A stretch of DNA of 64,000 bases from Sagittula marina (GTDB lineage Bacteria; Pseudomonadota; Alphaproteobacteria; Rhodobacterales; Rhodobacteraceae): the NCBI RefSeq assembly GCF_014196795.1, contig NZ_JACIEJ010000009.1, forward strand, positions 1 to 64,000. Direction: 5' to 3'. The position numbers were made by a program, and so were the translations under genes. Every line of letters starts with the position of its first letter. The first letter of the stretch is position 1. Shown in pieces: positions 24,185-32,776 of the stretch. The notes under the pieces were generated by a model that saw only the letters and a program-made list of their open reading frames with translations, had not been told where the DNA came from and searched no databases.

Positions 24185-26278
24185 TCACTGGCCCACGGTG
24201 GCAAGGGTGCGCAGCGCCGTCTTGCGATGGATCTCGTTGTGCGACAGAACCACCGTCATCGGGCTGACCCGCTCCAGCATGGACCGCACGAAACTGCGGA
24301 TCTCGGGGCTGACCAAGAGCGCGGGCCACTGGTCCTGTTCCGCGAATTTCTGGATCTCCCTGCGGGCCTGCAGCACGAATTCCTGCACCCGTTGCGGCGA
24401 CATGACGAAGTTTCGGTCATCGCCGTTCACCCGCAGCGCCTCCAGGAACTCCTTCTCCCAGGCGGGCGACATGGAAATCACCGAGATGAAGCCCGTATCA
24501 TCCTGAAGCGCCTTGCAGATCTGGTTCGACAGCCGCCGCCGCACGGCCTCGGTGATCTGCGTCACGCTGGAGGTGGACCGCTTGGCCTCGGCAATCGATT
24601 CAATGATGAGCGGCAGGTTCCGGATCGACACCCGCTCCGCCAACAGCGCCTGCAGCACATGCTGGACCAGGACCATGGGCGCACTGCCCGGGATCTCTGC
24701 CACGAGCTTCTGGTATTCGCGGTCGAGCCCCTCGACCAGATCCTGTGTCGCGCCGTAGGTCGTCAACTCAGGCAGGTGCTCCTTCACCACTTCGGTCAGG
24801 TGCGTGATGATGACGCTTTCGGGATCGACCACCGTCAGGCCCATCGCCTCGGCCCGCGCGCCGGTTTCCTTGTCGACCCACAGCGCATCCAGTCCGAAAG
24901 TCGGGTCCTTGCCACGCTCTCCCGGCAGGCCGCACGCGCCGGGATTGACCACCATCATGCCCGTCGGGCGCAGCTCGCCGCGCGCCACTTCCACGCCCTG
25001 CACGAGGATCGCGTAGGTCTGCGCCGGCAGCATGGGCTCGTCCTTGATCCGCACGGAGGGCAGGACGAAACCGAACTCGCGGGCAAAGAGATTGCGCAGG
25101 CTCTTGATCTTGCCCGTCAGCGCCGCGTCGCTGTTGGAGATGAGCTGCACCAGCCCCTGCCCCAGTTCGAGCCGCAGCCCGTCAAGCTTCAGCGTCTCCT
25201 GGATGTTGTCCTCCGGTGCGACGGCTTCGGCGCGCTGTCTTGCGGCGTCCTCGCGGTCCACAGAGGCCTGCGCCTCTTCGGCCTGCCGCATGACAGCCAC
25301 CCCCAAGACGGCCATGATGATGGCGAGGGCCGTGAAGATCAGGCTTGGGAACCCTGGTAGGAGCCCGATCCCGAACAGCAACAGGGACGCCATGAACAAC
25401 GCCTTGGGAAACTTCGAAAGTTGCCCGAGGACCGCTTCGTTGGCGGCCCCCTCCGTGCCGCCCTTGGTCACGATCAGACCCGCCGCCAGCGACACGATCA
25501 GCGCGGGCACCTGTGTGACAAGCCCGTCACCGATGGTCAGCACGGTGTAGAAATCCGCGGCCTCCGACAGGGACAACCCGTGCTGTGCGACGCCGATCAG
25601 GATGCCGCCCACGACGTTGATCAGCGTGATGATCAGCCCCGCCACCGCGTCGCCGCGCACGAATTTCGACGCACCGTCCATCGCGCCGAAAAAGCCGCTT
25701 TCGTCCTCGACCTCCTTGCGCCGCGCGCGGGCCTGATCTTCGTCGATGATCCCGGCGCCAAGGTCGGCATCGATCGCCATCTGCTTGCCCGGCATGGAAT
25801 CGAGCGAGAAGCGCGCCGTGACTTCCGCGATCCGGGTCGACCCCTTGGTGATGACCACGAAATTGATGACGAGCAGGATCGCAAAGACCACGATCCCGAT
25901 GATGAAATTGCCCGACACGATGAAGCGAGAGAACCCCTCGATCACGCCCCCCGCCGCGCCCGGCCCGGTATGGCCCTCGGACAGGATCAGCCGCGTGGAG
26001 GCCACGTTGAGAGACAGCCGCAACATCGTGACCACAAGGAGCAGCGTCGGAAAACTGTTGAACTCCAACGGTTTCGGAATCCACAGGGCCACCATAAGCA
26101 CCAGCACGGACACCGAAAGCGAGACCGCGAGCCCGAAGTCCAGCACCGCCGCAGGCAACGGAACGAACAACACGGCAAGGATCAGGGCAACCGCAATCGC
26201 AAAGCCCACGTCGCGGTTGCCATGCCCCTTGCTCAGCCAGCCGGCAAGCCCGCGGGAAGACGCTTCGCTCATCGCCAT
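24185..26278 (-). CDS. flhA: flagellar export gate protein FlhA
   Basis: FlhA is the large export gate subunit. The 697-residue product has eight N-terminal membrane segments, including the conserved FHIPEP-region equivalents (ALWIPKPLEFNSFPTLLLV and TMLRLSLNVASTRLIL) and the loop IAEVTARFSLDSMPGKQMAIDADL. A long cytoplasmic domain ends at SHNEIHRKTALRTLATVGQ. Length matches the family. Its ATG overlaps the stop of the transglycosylase gene (TGATG). Confidence 0.98.
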   Translation of the reverse strand: MAMSEASSRGLAGWLSKGHGNRDVGFAIAVALILAVLFVPLPAAVLDFGLAVSLSVSVLVLMVALWIPKPLEFNSFPTLLLVVTMLRLSLNVASTRLILSEGHTGPGAAGGVIEGFSRFIVSGNFIIGIVVFAILLVINFVVITKGSTRIAEVTARFSLDSMPGKQMAIDADLGAGIIDEDQARARRKEVEDESGFFGAMDGASKFVRGDAVAGLIITLINVVGGILIGVAQHGLSLSEAADFYTVLTIGDGLVTQVPALIVSLAAGLIVTKGGTEGAANEAVLGQLSKFPKALFMASLLLFGIGLLPGFPSLIFTALAIIMAVLGVAVMRQAEEAQASVDREDAARQRAEAVAPEDNIQETLKLDGLRLELGQGLVQLISNSDAALTGKIKSLRNLFAREFGFVLPSVRIKDEPMLPAQTYAILVQGVEVARGELRPTGMMVVNPGACGLPGERGKDPTFGLDALWVDKETGARAEAMGLTVVDPESVIITHLTEVVKEHLPELTTYGATQDLVEGLDREYQKLVAEIPGSAPMVLVQHVLQALLAERVSIRNLPLIIESIAEAKRSTSSVTQITEAVRRRLSNQICKALQDDTGFISVISMSPAWEKEFLEALRVNGDDRNFVMSPQRVQEFVLQARREIQKFAEQDQWPALLVSPEIRSFVRSMLERVSPMTVVLSHNEIHRKTALRTLATVGQ

Positions 26279-27090
26279 CAGAACATCTTTCGGAAGGCCG
26301 GAAGCACCGGTGACAGCACCTCTCGCCCGAAAAGGCTTCGCCCGCCCGACGCGGCTGCCCCGGAACGCAGGGTGATTTCGGAGGTCCAGAAATGTCCGCC
26401 GGGCAAAGGATCGGCCACGACACGGCCCGACGTCGACGCGATGGGCGACCGCCCTGCCCCACCACCTGCGGCCGCGAGTTGGCGGAAGATGTCCAGCCGG
26501 TCGTTGGCGATGCCGACGTTCTGCTCCAGCCGGCCAAGATAGACCTCCTGCTGTGCATCGGTGGCGGAGTGGTAATGCCCTGCCGCCGCGATCCAGTCGC
26601 CCTCGCGGTCATGCAGCCGCTTTAGAAACCGGGCCGCGTAGTCGACGTTGCGCGCGGGGTCAAAGCCCTCCTCCAGGGCGGCAAAGGCCTCCGGATGCCA
26701 GCGCAGGTTCACCTGCATGCAGCCGATGTCGATAGAGGAGACGCCGGATGCCTGACGCGCCCGCACCCAGCTTGCCGCTTGTGCCGGCGTGTCGAAGAAG
26801 CGCCCGTCTCCATCGGCATTTGCGACCCAGGGCCAGATCGTCAGCTCGCCCTTGTGCATCATGCCACTCTCCTGAAGGCCAATGCCAAGCAGCAGGTTGC
26901 CGGGGATCTGGTGCTTCACCTGCGCGCGCAGGATTTCCCGGACGCAGATGCCAGCGGGGTCCCCCTCCGATCCGGCGATGGCTCCCGACGAAACAGTCGC
27001 GGACGGACGGTAAAAGTCACTCCAATCGGCAAGCGCCCCCTGCCCCGCCAGAACCGCAGTGCAGACCATCGCGACACGAAACACCCGCAT
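26278..27090 (-). CDS. flagellar lytic transglycosylase (SltF-like)
   Basis: A 270-residue exported muramidase-type protein. The signal peptide is MRVFRVAMVCTAVLAGQGALA and the SLT domain has the catalytic Glu in GIGLQESG, then IDIGCMQVNLRWHPEAF and AAGHYHSATDAQQEVYL. It probably opens the peptidoglycan for the rod, since FlgJ here lacks a hydrolase domain; Rhodobacter sphaeroides SltF plays that role. ATG 27090 overlaps the fliQ stop. A much longer open frame upstream is antisense-like and not used. Confidence 0.85.
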   Translation of the reverse strand: MRVFRVAMVCTAVLAGQGALADWSDFYRPSATVSSGAIAGSEGDPAGICVREILRAQVKHQIPGNLLLGIGLQESGMMHKGELTIWPWVANADGDGRFFDTPAQAASWVRARQASGVSSIDIGCMQVNLRWHPEAFAALEEGFDPARNVDYAARFLKRLHDREGDWIAAAGHYHSATDAQQEVYLGRLEQNVGIANDRLDIFRQLAAAGGGAGRSPIASTSGRVVADPLPGGHFWTSEITLRSGAAASGGRSLFGREVLSPVLPAFRKMF

Positions 27091-27359
27091 CACAGGCCCC
27101 CGCTGACGATGAGGTCGAACACCCGGTCGGAGAGTCGCCGCACCACGGTGTACATCAAAGGGGTGAAGACCAGCAGGCCGATGAAGATTGCGACGATCTT
27201 GGGCACGAAGGTGAGGGTCATTTCCTGCACCTGCGTCAGCGCCTGGAAAAAGGCGATGAGCAGTCCGACCACCAGGGCGATCGCCATGATCGGACCGGAG
27301 CCGTACAGCACCGTGAGAAAGGCGTCGGACAGGATCGTGTAGGTATCGCTTTCGGTCAA
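27090..27359 (-). CDS. fliQ: flagellar export gate protein FliQ
   Basis: FliQ is a small export-gate subunit. The 89-residue product has two membrane helices (SGPIMAIALVVGLLIAFFQAL and VPKIVAIFIGLLVFTPLMYT) with the conserved TQVQEMTLTFVPK between them. The stop shares a base with the next start (TGATG), showing tight coupling in the operon. Confidence 0.95.
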   Translation of the reverse strand: MTESDTYTILSDAFLTVLYGSGPIMAIALVVGLLIAFFQALTQVQEMTLTFVPKIVAIFIGLLVFTPLMYTVVRRLSDRVFDLIVSGGL

Positions 27360-27376
27360 GACCGCCTCCGAACCGA

Positions 27377-27706
27377 TCAGATCGGCATACGAATGATTTC
27401 CTGATAGGCCTCGACCAGACGGTCACGGACGGCGACCGCCGTCTTTACCGTCGTGTCCAGTTCCAGCGTGGCTTCCACCACGGTCTGCGTGTCCGCGTTG
27501 CCGCGAAGCCCGGTCTGGGCCGTCGCCTCGGCCTCGCGGACCGTCTGCAGCGCATCGGCCCCGGCCTTGGACACCATGTCGCCAAAGCTGGGGCGCGCGG
27601 TCTCCTGACCTGCCGGTGCGGCATTCCTGGCCGTCATGTCCCGCGAGGCGCGATAGGCCCCCGAGGCAGCGTTCACGGACAGCAGGGAGGTGGGATCGGT
27701 CGCCAT
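27377..27706 (-). CDS. fliE: MS-ring/rod junction protein FliE
   Basis: FliE links the MS ring to the proximal rod. The 109-residue protein is typical in size, with FGDMVSKAGADALQTVREAE and the C-terminal VEATLELDTTVKTAVAVRDRLVEAYQEIIRMPI, which matches the family ending. It lies 11 bp after flgC and 17 bp before fliQ. Confidence 0.93.
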   Translation of the reverse strand: MATDPTSLLSVNAASGAYRASRDMTARNAAPAGQETARPSFGDMVSKAGADALQTVREAEATAQTGLRGNADTQTVVEATLELDTTVKTAVAVRDRLVEAYQEIIRMPI

Positions 27707-27717
27707 GGGTCGCCCTC

Positions 27718-28128
27718 TTATTTCAGGAGGTCGAGCAGCTGCGTGCGCATGGTGCGCCCTGTCTCGAACATGTTCAGGTTGGCCTGGTAGCTGCGCGACG
27801 CCTCGCGCATGTTGCTCATTTCGAGGATCGTGTTGACGTTCGACACCTTGACGAAGCCGTCCTGATCCGCTGCCGGGTGTGACGGGTCGTAGCTGAGATC
27901 GAAATCGGCAGTGTCACGGCGAATGCTCTCGACCCCAACCATCGAGGCGCCGCTGTCGCGGTCGATCATTTCCTGAAAGGAGATGATCTTGCGGCGATAA
28001 GGGTCGGCGCCGTCGGTGGTACCGGTCGAGCTGGCGTTGGCCACGTTTTCCGACACGACCTTGAGCCGCTCGCCCTGTGCCCGCATGCCACTGGCCGCAA
28101 CGGAAAGAACCGATTTGAGTGTATCCAT
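27718..28128 (-). CDS. flgC: proximal rod protein FlgC
   Basis: FlgC is a proximal rod subunit. The 136-residue product has the N-terminal SVAASGMRAQGERLKVVSEN plus VANASSTG, the YRRKIISFQEM motif, and the C-terminal VNTILEMSNMREASRSYQAN before LNMFETGRTM. It lies between flgB and fliE, the usual order. Confidence 0.95.
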   Translation of the reverse strand: MDTLKSVLSVAASGMRAQGERLKVVSENVANASSTGTTDGADPYRRKIISFQEMIDRDSGASMVGVESIRRDTADFDLSYDPSHPAADQDGFVKVSNVNTILEMSNMREASRSYQANLNMFETGRTMRTQLLDLLK

Positions 28129-28138
28129 GTGTGCCCCC

Positions 28139-28540
28139 TTACCGCACGCCCGTGACCGCGATGGTCAGCAAGTTGTGCCCCTTGCGGTACAGCTCCGCCG
28201 CAAGCCGGTAGTTGCCGGCGACCTCGGCCGCCGCGATCGTCTGCTGTTCAAGCGCAACGGTGTTGCCGTCGATGCTGCCTTCCCAGGCCGTCTCGTCTTC
28301 CTGCACCTGAACACCCCGAGGCGTTCCGCCGCCGCTGCCGATATGTTGGGCGTCCGTCGTTCTCAGCCCCTGCATCGCCTCTGAACCGCTGACCATGGCA
28401 TCGAAACCACTGGTGGTCTTGGCCTTGTAGTTCGGCGTGTCGGCGTTCGCGACGTTCTCGGAAATCACGGTTTGACGGGCACCCAGCCATGTCATCCGCT
28501 GAGACGCCAGCTGAAAAAAGGACATTCCCCCAAGCTTCAT
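28139..28540 (-). CDS. flgB: proximal rod protein FlgB
   Basis: FlgB is a proximal rod subunit. The 133-residue product has LASQRMTWLGARQTVISENV and ANADTPNYKAKTTSGFDAM, and a C-terminal helix VAGNYRLAAELYRKGHNLLTIAV. ATG 28540 is preceded by AGGAAA at a 6-nt spacing. It is the first gene of the long export-gate operon and is divergent from fliI. Confidence 0.93.
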   Translation of the reverse strand: MKLGGMSFFQLASQRMTWLGARQTVISENVANADTPNYKAKTTSGFDAMVSGSEAMQGLRTTDAQHIGSGGGTPRGVQVQEDETAWEGSIDGNTVALEQQTIAAAEVAGNYRLAAELYRKGHNLLTIAVTGVR

Positions 28541-28606
28541 GACCAGTTTCCTTTTACCTCAATCAAGGATAGCATGATTAAATCTTGCTTAGCAATGGAT
28601 AGTACC
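28541..28606. promoter_or_regulatory. divergent promoter region with CAAGKATA boxes
   Basis: CAAGGATAG lies at 28564-28572, with weaker relatives AAATCTTG (28580-28587) and CAATGGATAG (28593-28602). The first is identical to the boxes at 2902 and 9545. It serves the flgB operon leftward and fliI rightward. Confidence 0.45.
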
Positions 28607-29959
28607 ATGCATACAGCCTTTTCAGAGCTTTCTAGTCTTGCCCGCTCGATTGACCGGACATCCGTGAAGGGCGAAGTCACTTCGGCTCTGGGATTGGTGC
28701 TGACCGTCTCGGGTCTGGAGCGGGCGGTCGGCATTGGTGAGCATTGCACGGTCCATGGCAGCGGCGGCGCCGTTCTAGCCGAAGTCGTCGGCATCGATGT
28801 CACCGGCATCAAGCTCCTCCCCTTCGGCAGCTGGGATGGCGTGCGCACCGGCGATCAGGTCGAGGTCACGACATCCGGCGCGGACATTCGCCCCGATGAC
28901 GCCTGGATCGGGCGCGTGGTCGATGCGCTTGGCAGACCTCTCGACGACAAGGGGCATCTGCCGGAGGGGGACAGGCCCCGTGCCTTGCGCGCCGCGCCGC
29001 CTCCCGCCTTTGCCCGCCGTCGGGTCGGTCCCCGCCTCGCCACCCGGCTCAAGGTGGTGGACGCCTTCGCACCCCTGTGCCGTGGTCAGCGCATGGGCGT
29101 CTTCTCCGGCTCCGGCGTCGGGAAATCCACCATGATGGCCATGCTGGCGCGCAACGCGCAGGCAGATGTCATCGTGGTGGGTCTCGTCGGGGAACGCGGG
29201 CGCGAAGTTCAGGATTTCCTTCAAGACGACCTCGGCGAAGAAGGTCGCGCCCGTGCGGTCGTCGTCGTCTCCACCGGTGATGAACCGCCCCTGATGCGCC
29301 GGCAGGCCGCCTGGACCGCCACGGCTGTGGCGGAACACTTCCGCGACCAGGGCAAACAAGTGCTGCTTTTGCTCGACAGCGTCACCCGCTTTGCCATGGC
29401 GCAGCGTGAAATCGGTCTGGCCGGGGGCGAGCCCCCGACCGCCAAGGGCTATCCTCCCACCACCTTCGCAGAGCTTCCCCGGATGCTGGAACGCGCCGGT
29501 CCGGGCACCGGTGATGCCGGTGATATCACCGCGCTCTACACGGTTCTCGTGGACGGCGATGACATGGACGATCCCATCGCGGACGCCGTGCGGGGCATCA
29601 TGGACGGTCACATCGTCCTCGACCGGCGCATTGCCGAACAGGGTCGCTTCCCGGCGGTCAACCTGCTGCGGTCGATTTCGCGGATGCTGCCGGATTGCCA
29701 TGCGCCGGAGGAATACGCCATCTACCGCACGGCCCGCCGGGCGCTTGCCCGATATGTCGATATGGAAGAGTTGATCCGCATTGGCGCCTACCGCCCCTCA
29801 AGTGACCCGGAGGTCGATGCCGCGATCAAGCTCTACCGCCCGCTGGAGGCGCTGCTTGGTCAAAGCAAGCGAGACGCCATGGAGCCGTCCGAGACCTTTG
29901 CCCGTCTCCATGCCTGTCTGACAGATGCCGGGATTGAGGTGCCCGACACCAAAAGCTGA
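28607..29959 (+). CDS. fliI: flagellar export ATPase FliI
   Basis: FliI energises flagellar type III export. The 450-residue product has a Walker A GVFSGSGVGKSTMM, then VGLVGERGREVQDFL, Walker B QVLLLLDSVTRFAMAQREIG and GYPPTTFAELPRMLERAG, all diagnostic of the FliI/SctN family. Upstream in-frame ATGs exist at 28574 and 28595. 28607 is preferred by comparison with FliI N-termini and by the GGAT six bases before it. The likely partner FliJ is encoded 6.7 kb to the left. Confidence 0.96.
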   Translation: MHTAFSELSSLARSIDRTSVKGEVTSALGLVLTVSGLERAVGIGEHCTVHGSGGAVLAEVVGIDVTGIKLLPFGSWDGVRTGDQVEVTTSGADIRPDDAWIGRVVDALGRPLDDKGHLPEGDRPRALRAAPPPAFARRRVGPRLATRLKVVDAFAPLCRGQRMGVFSGSGVGKSTMMAMLARNAQADVIVVGLVGERGREVQDFLQDDLGEEGRARAVVVVSTGDEPPLMRRQAAWTATAVAEHFRDQGKQVLLLLDSVTRFAMAQREIGLAGGEPPTAKGYPPTTFAELPRMLERAGPGTGDAGDITALYTVLVDGDDMDDPIADAVRGIMDGHIVLDRRIAEQGRFPAVNLLRSISRMLPDCHAPEEYAIYRTARRALARYVDMEELIRIGAYRPSSDPEVDAAIKLYRPLEALLGQSKRDAMEPSETFARLHACLTDAGIEVPDTKS

Positions 29960-30639
29960 GTCACCCAAGGTCTCGCTCTCGATGCGCCAAAGGCCAGCCT
30001 GTGCAAGCCGCGCAATCCTTGATGCCGCGATCCGCCAACTCCGCATGGCCGCCCGCAACCGCAACAGCGCCACCGTGGCTTGCAGCTCTAACAGGAAACT
30101 TCTGGGCGATCGGCGCGCTGTGGGGCGCGACGGCCAAACACTGGATTTCCCGCTGTACGAGCACCGCGTCGAGACAACCGTGTTGAAAGTCCTGGCCAAG
30201 GCAGGCGTGCAAAATCCTCTACCAAGAGCCCGCGCCATTGAAACCAGCGGTGCAGACTCGGTGGGTTTGCCGGGCAATAACACCGTGCTCAAAGGCGTCG
30301 GACCCTCGCGCGGGATCAGGGTCCGCAGGTCAAAACACCTCGGCAGCACCGCCAAGCAGCATCATACGTCGGATCAGGCGCATAACGGGCGCAAATCAAT
30401 CCCGCCACCCGCGCCCGCACTGGACCGGATCAAACGCCGCACATGTTCGGGAAAGACCGACTGCGCGGAGCGTCCGTTCAAAACCGTCGCAAGCCCGGCC
30501 GCCTGAACACTGTCGCCAACGCGTCATATCAGCAGCAATGAATGTTCATGACAGGCCCTGATTTTCACCATCGTTAATTTTTAAATAATATTTCTCATGG
30601 AGTGTTCAGAGGAGACCCAGCCCTCTTTCGGAGCGCCCC
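29960..30639. other. 680-bp gene-poor stretch, possible transposase relic
   Basis: No intact gene. Between about 30400 and 30560 the plus strand resembles the last part of an IS5-family transposase in a broken frame: an MFGKDR-like stretch at 30443, then DNA like the end of such elements. The rest has only R/P/S-rich shadow frames. Just before 30600 the DNA turns AT-rich (TTAATTTTTAAATAATATT) and probably holds the promoter of the following gene. Confidence 0.3.
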
Positions 30640-32727
30640 ATGCCTGCCACAGACATCAACACCGGCACGCAGACCGGAGATGCCGGGCTGGCGCTCGGTC
30701 TGAATGGCATCGCCGATTTCTCGACCCAGATGCCCTTCCTCGACATCATGAAGACCGCGCGCCCCTGGACCGGCCACCTGGAAGGGCAATGGGGCGGGAT
30801 GGGAGAGGACGACCTCCGCGCCGCCGGGGTTCTGGACGCCAATGGCTGGCCGACCGAGATTCCCGCAGGCGTCACACATATCGAAACCTTCATGCTGACC
30901 GAATACCCCGCCGAGGCGGTGTCAGCCGCGGGCACCTACCGCCTCAGCTGGTCGGGTGAGGGCGAGATCACCGTTTTCGGCGCCGAGATTCTCAGCGTCA
31001 CGGACACCGAGATCTGGCTCGACTACACCCCCACCGGCGAGGCGCTCTTGGCCGTCGGCATTGCCGAAACAGACCCCAATGGCACCGGAGACTACATCCG
31101 CGACATCAGCCTTGTGCACGAGGACAACATCGCCGCCTTCGAGGAGGGCGAAATCTTCAACCCTGACTGGCTGGCGGTGGTGGAGGACGTGCACGCGCTG
31201 CGCTTCATGGACTGGATGCAGACCAATGGCAGCACCGACGAGGACTGGGCCGACGCGCCACAGATCGACGATTACACCTACGCGGGCGGCGTCCCGGTGG
31301 AGGTCATGGTCGCCCTGTCCAATGCCACCGGCACAGAGCCGTGGTTCAACATGCCCTTCGGCGCCTCGGAGGACTACATCGAAACCTTCGCGACCTACGT
31401 GCGCGACACGCTCGACCCGGATCTGCGCGCGCATTACGAGTTCTCCAACGAGGTGTGGAACTTCACCTTTCCTCAGGCCCATGCCTCCGCTGCCGAAGGC
31501 GTGGAGCGCTTTGGCGAGGCCCTGCCCGACGGCTGGATGCAGAACTACGGCGCGCGCGCCGCGGAAATGGCCGATGTGCTCGACGAAGTCTACGCCGGGC
31601 AGGAAGACGCACTGGTCAAGGTCTTTGCCACCCACACCGGCTGGCCGGGGCTGGAAGATTCCGCGCTGAACGCCCCCGCCTGGCAGGCCATGGGCAACCC
31701 GCCGCCCTCCGAGAGTTTCGACACCTACGCGGTCACCGGCTATTTCGACGGCGCGCTGGGGCGCGAAAAGGCCGACACCGTGCGCGAGTGGATCGAGGAC
31801 AGCCAGTTGGCGGCGGAGTCTGACGCCGACGAGCTGGGCCTGACCGGCTCCGAACGGGACGCCTATGTCGAGGCGCACCGCTACGACATGGCGACACCGC
31901 TCGCGCTTCAGGAATTGCGGGACGGCTCGATCACGGGCAATCCCGACGGCAGCCTTGCGGCGCTGTCAGAGATGTTTGAATACCACGCCGCCGTGGCCGA
32001 AGCGCATGACTTGTCCATGGTGATGTACGAAGGCGGGACACATGTGGTGGGGATAGGCGAGAACGCCACGGACCCGGAGCTTGCGGAGTTTTTCCAGCAT
32101 CTGAATTATTCCGACGGGATGGGCGACCTCTACGGTGAGCTGCTGGAGTCCTGGGACGAGGCCGGCGGCACCCTGTTCAACGCCTTTGTCGACGTCGCCC
32201 CGTCGAGCCAGTGGGGCAGCTGGGGCAGCCTGCGCTACCTCGAGGACGACACCGCGCGTTTTGACGAACTGATGGCCTTCAACGACACCAATCCCCGGCC
32301 TTGGGATGATCCTGATGGGGGCGCAGTGGGCGGTGATCCGGACACCGATCCCGACGATGACGACGATCCCGACACAGACGACGATGGTCCGGGCCTGCCG
32401 CCGCTGGAAGAGGAGGAAGATCCCCCCGAAGAGGATGAGGAAGACGAAGACGACAGCACTGGCGGAAGCAGCGGCGCGGGCAGCTGTTTCGTCGCCACCG
32501 CCGCCTACCAAAACGCCTGGCACCCGGATGTGGTCGACCTGCGCCGCCTGCGCGACGAGCATCTGGTACGGACGGCTCCGGGGCGGGCCTTCGTGGCGTT
32601 CTACTGGCGGGTCGGACCAGTCCTTGCGGTGCCTGTCAGGCGCAGCCCCGGTCTGTCGTTGATCGCCCGCACGGTGCTGTCCGTGCTGGTCCGGCTGCTC
32701 CGCCGAACCATCCTGCGCCGGACCTGA
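30640..32727 (+). CDS. glycoside-hydrolase-like protein with CFI-box C-terminus
   Basis: A 695-residue acidic protein. The middle resembles clan-A glycoside hydrolases, with the acid/base-type motif FSNEVWN (Asn270, Glu271) and further strands such as LSMVMYEGGTHVVG and GTLFNAFVDVAPSSQWGSWG. A linker of Asp, Pro and Glu (about 565-605) leads to SCFVATAAYQNAWHPDVVDL and RRLRDEHLV (Cys616), a CFI-box C-terminal domain, and ends in a hydrophobic-basic helix pair that could anchor it. I see no signal peptide. GGAGACCC lies upstream of ATG 30640. It probably acts on a surface polysaccharide; the substrate is unknown. Confidence 0.6.
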   Translation: MPATDINTGTQTGDAGLALGLNGIADFSTQMPFLDIMKTARPWTGHLEGQWGGMGEDDLRAAGVLDANGWPTEIPAGVTHIETFMLTEYPAEAVSAAGTYRLSWSGEGEITVFGAEILSVTDTEIWLDYTPTGEALLAVGIAETDPNGTGDYIRDISLVHEDNIAAFEEGEIFNPDWLAVVEDVHALRFMDWMQTNGSTDEDWADAPQIDDYTYAGGVPVEVMVALSNATGTEPWFNMPFGASEDYIETFATYVRDTLDPDLRAHYEFSNEVWNFTFPQAHASAAEGVERFGEALPDGWMQNYGARAAEMADVLDEVYAGQEDALVKVFATHTGWPGLEDSALNAPAWQAMGNPPPSESFDTYAVTGYFDGALGREKADTVREWIEDSQLAAESDADELGLTGSERDAYVEAHRYDMATPLALQELRDGSITGNPDGSLAALSEMFEYHAAVAEAHDLSMVMYEGGTHVVGIGENATDPELAEFFQHLNYSDGMGDLYGELLESWDEAGGTLFNAFVDVAPSSQWGSWGSLRYLEDDTARFDELMAFNDTNPRPWDDPDGGAVGGDPDTDPDDDDDPDTDDDGPGLPPLEEEEDPPEEDEEDEDDSTGGSSGAGSCFVATAAYQNAWHPDVVDLRRLRDEHLVRTAPGRAFVAFYWRVGPVLAVPVRRSPGLSLIARTVLSVLVRLLRRTILRRT

Positions 32728-32731
32728 GCGA

Positions 32732-32762
32732 GGGGGGCGCGCCGTCAGGCCGCGTGCCCCCC
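32732..32762. terminator. probable bidirectional terminator
   Basis: An inverted repeat of GGGGGGCGCG (32732-32741) with CGCGTGCCCCCC (32751-32762), with one bulge, sits between the convergent ends of the glycosidase-like and asparaginase genes. No T-tract follows in either direction. Confidence 0.4.
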
Positions 32763-32776
32763 GCGCACGCGCGCCG

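Noticed and set aside
29925-30506. A 193-residue plus-strand frame after fliI
   Set aside because: It overlaps the fliI end, is rich in R, S, P and A, and no ribosome site or family pattern is seen.
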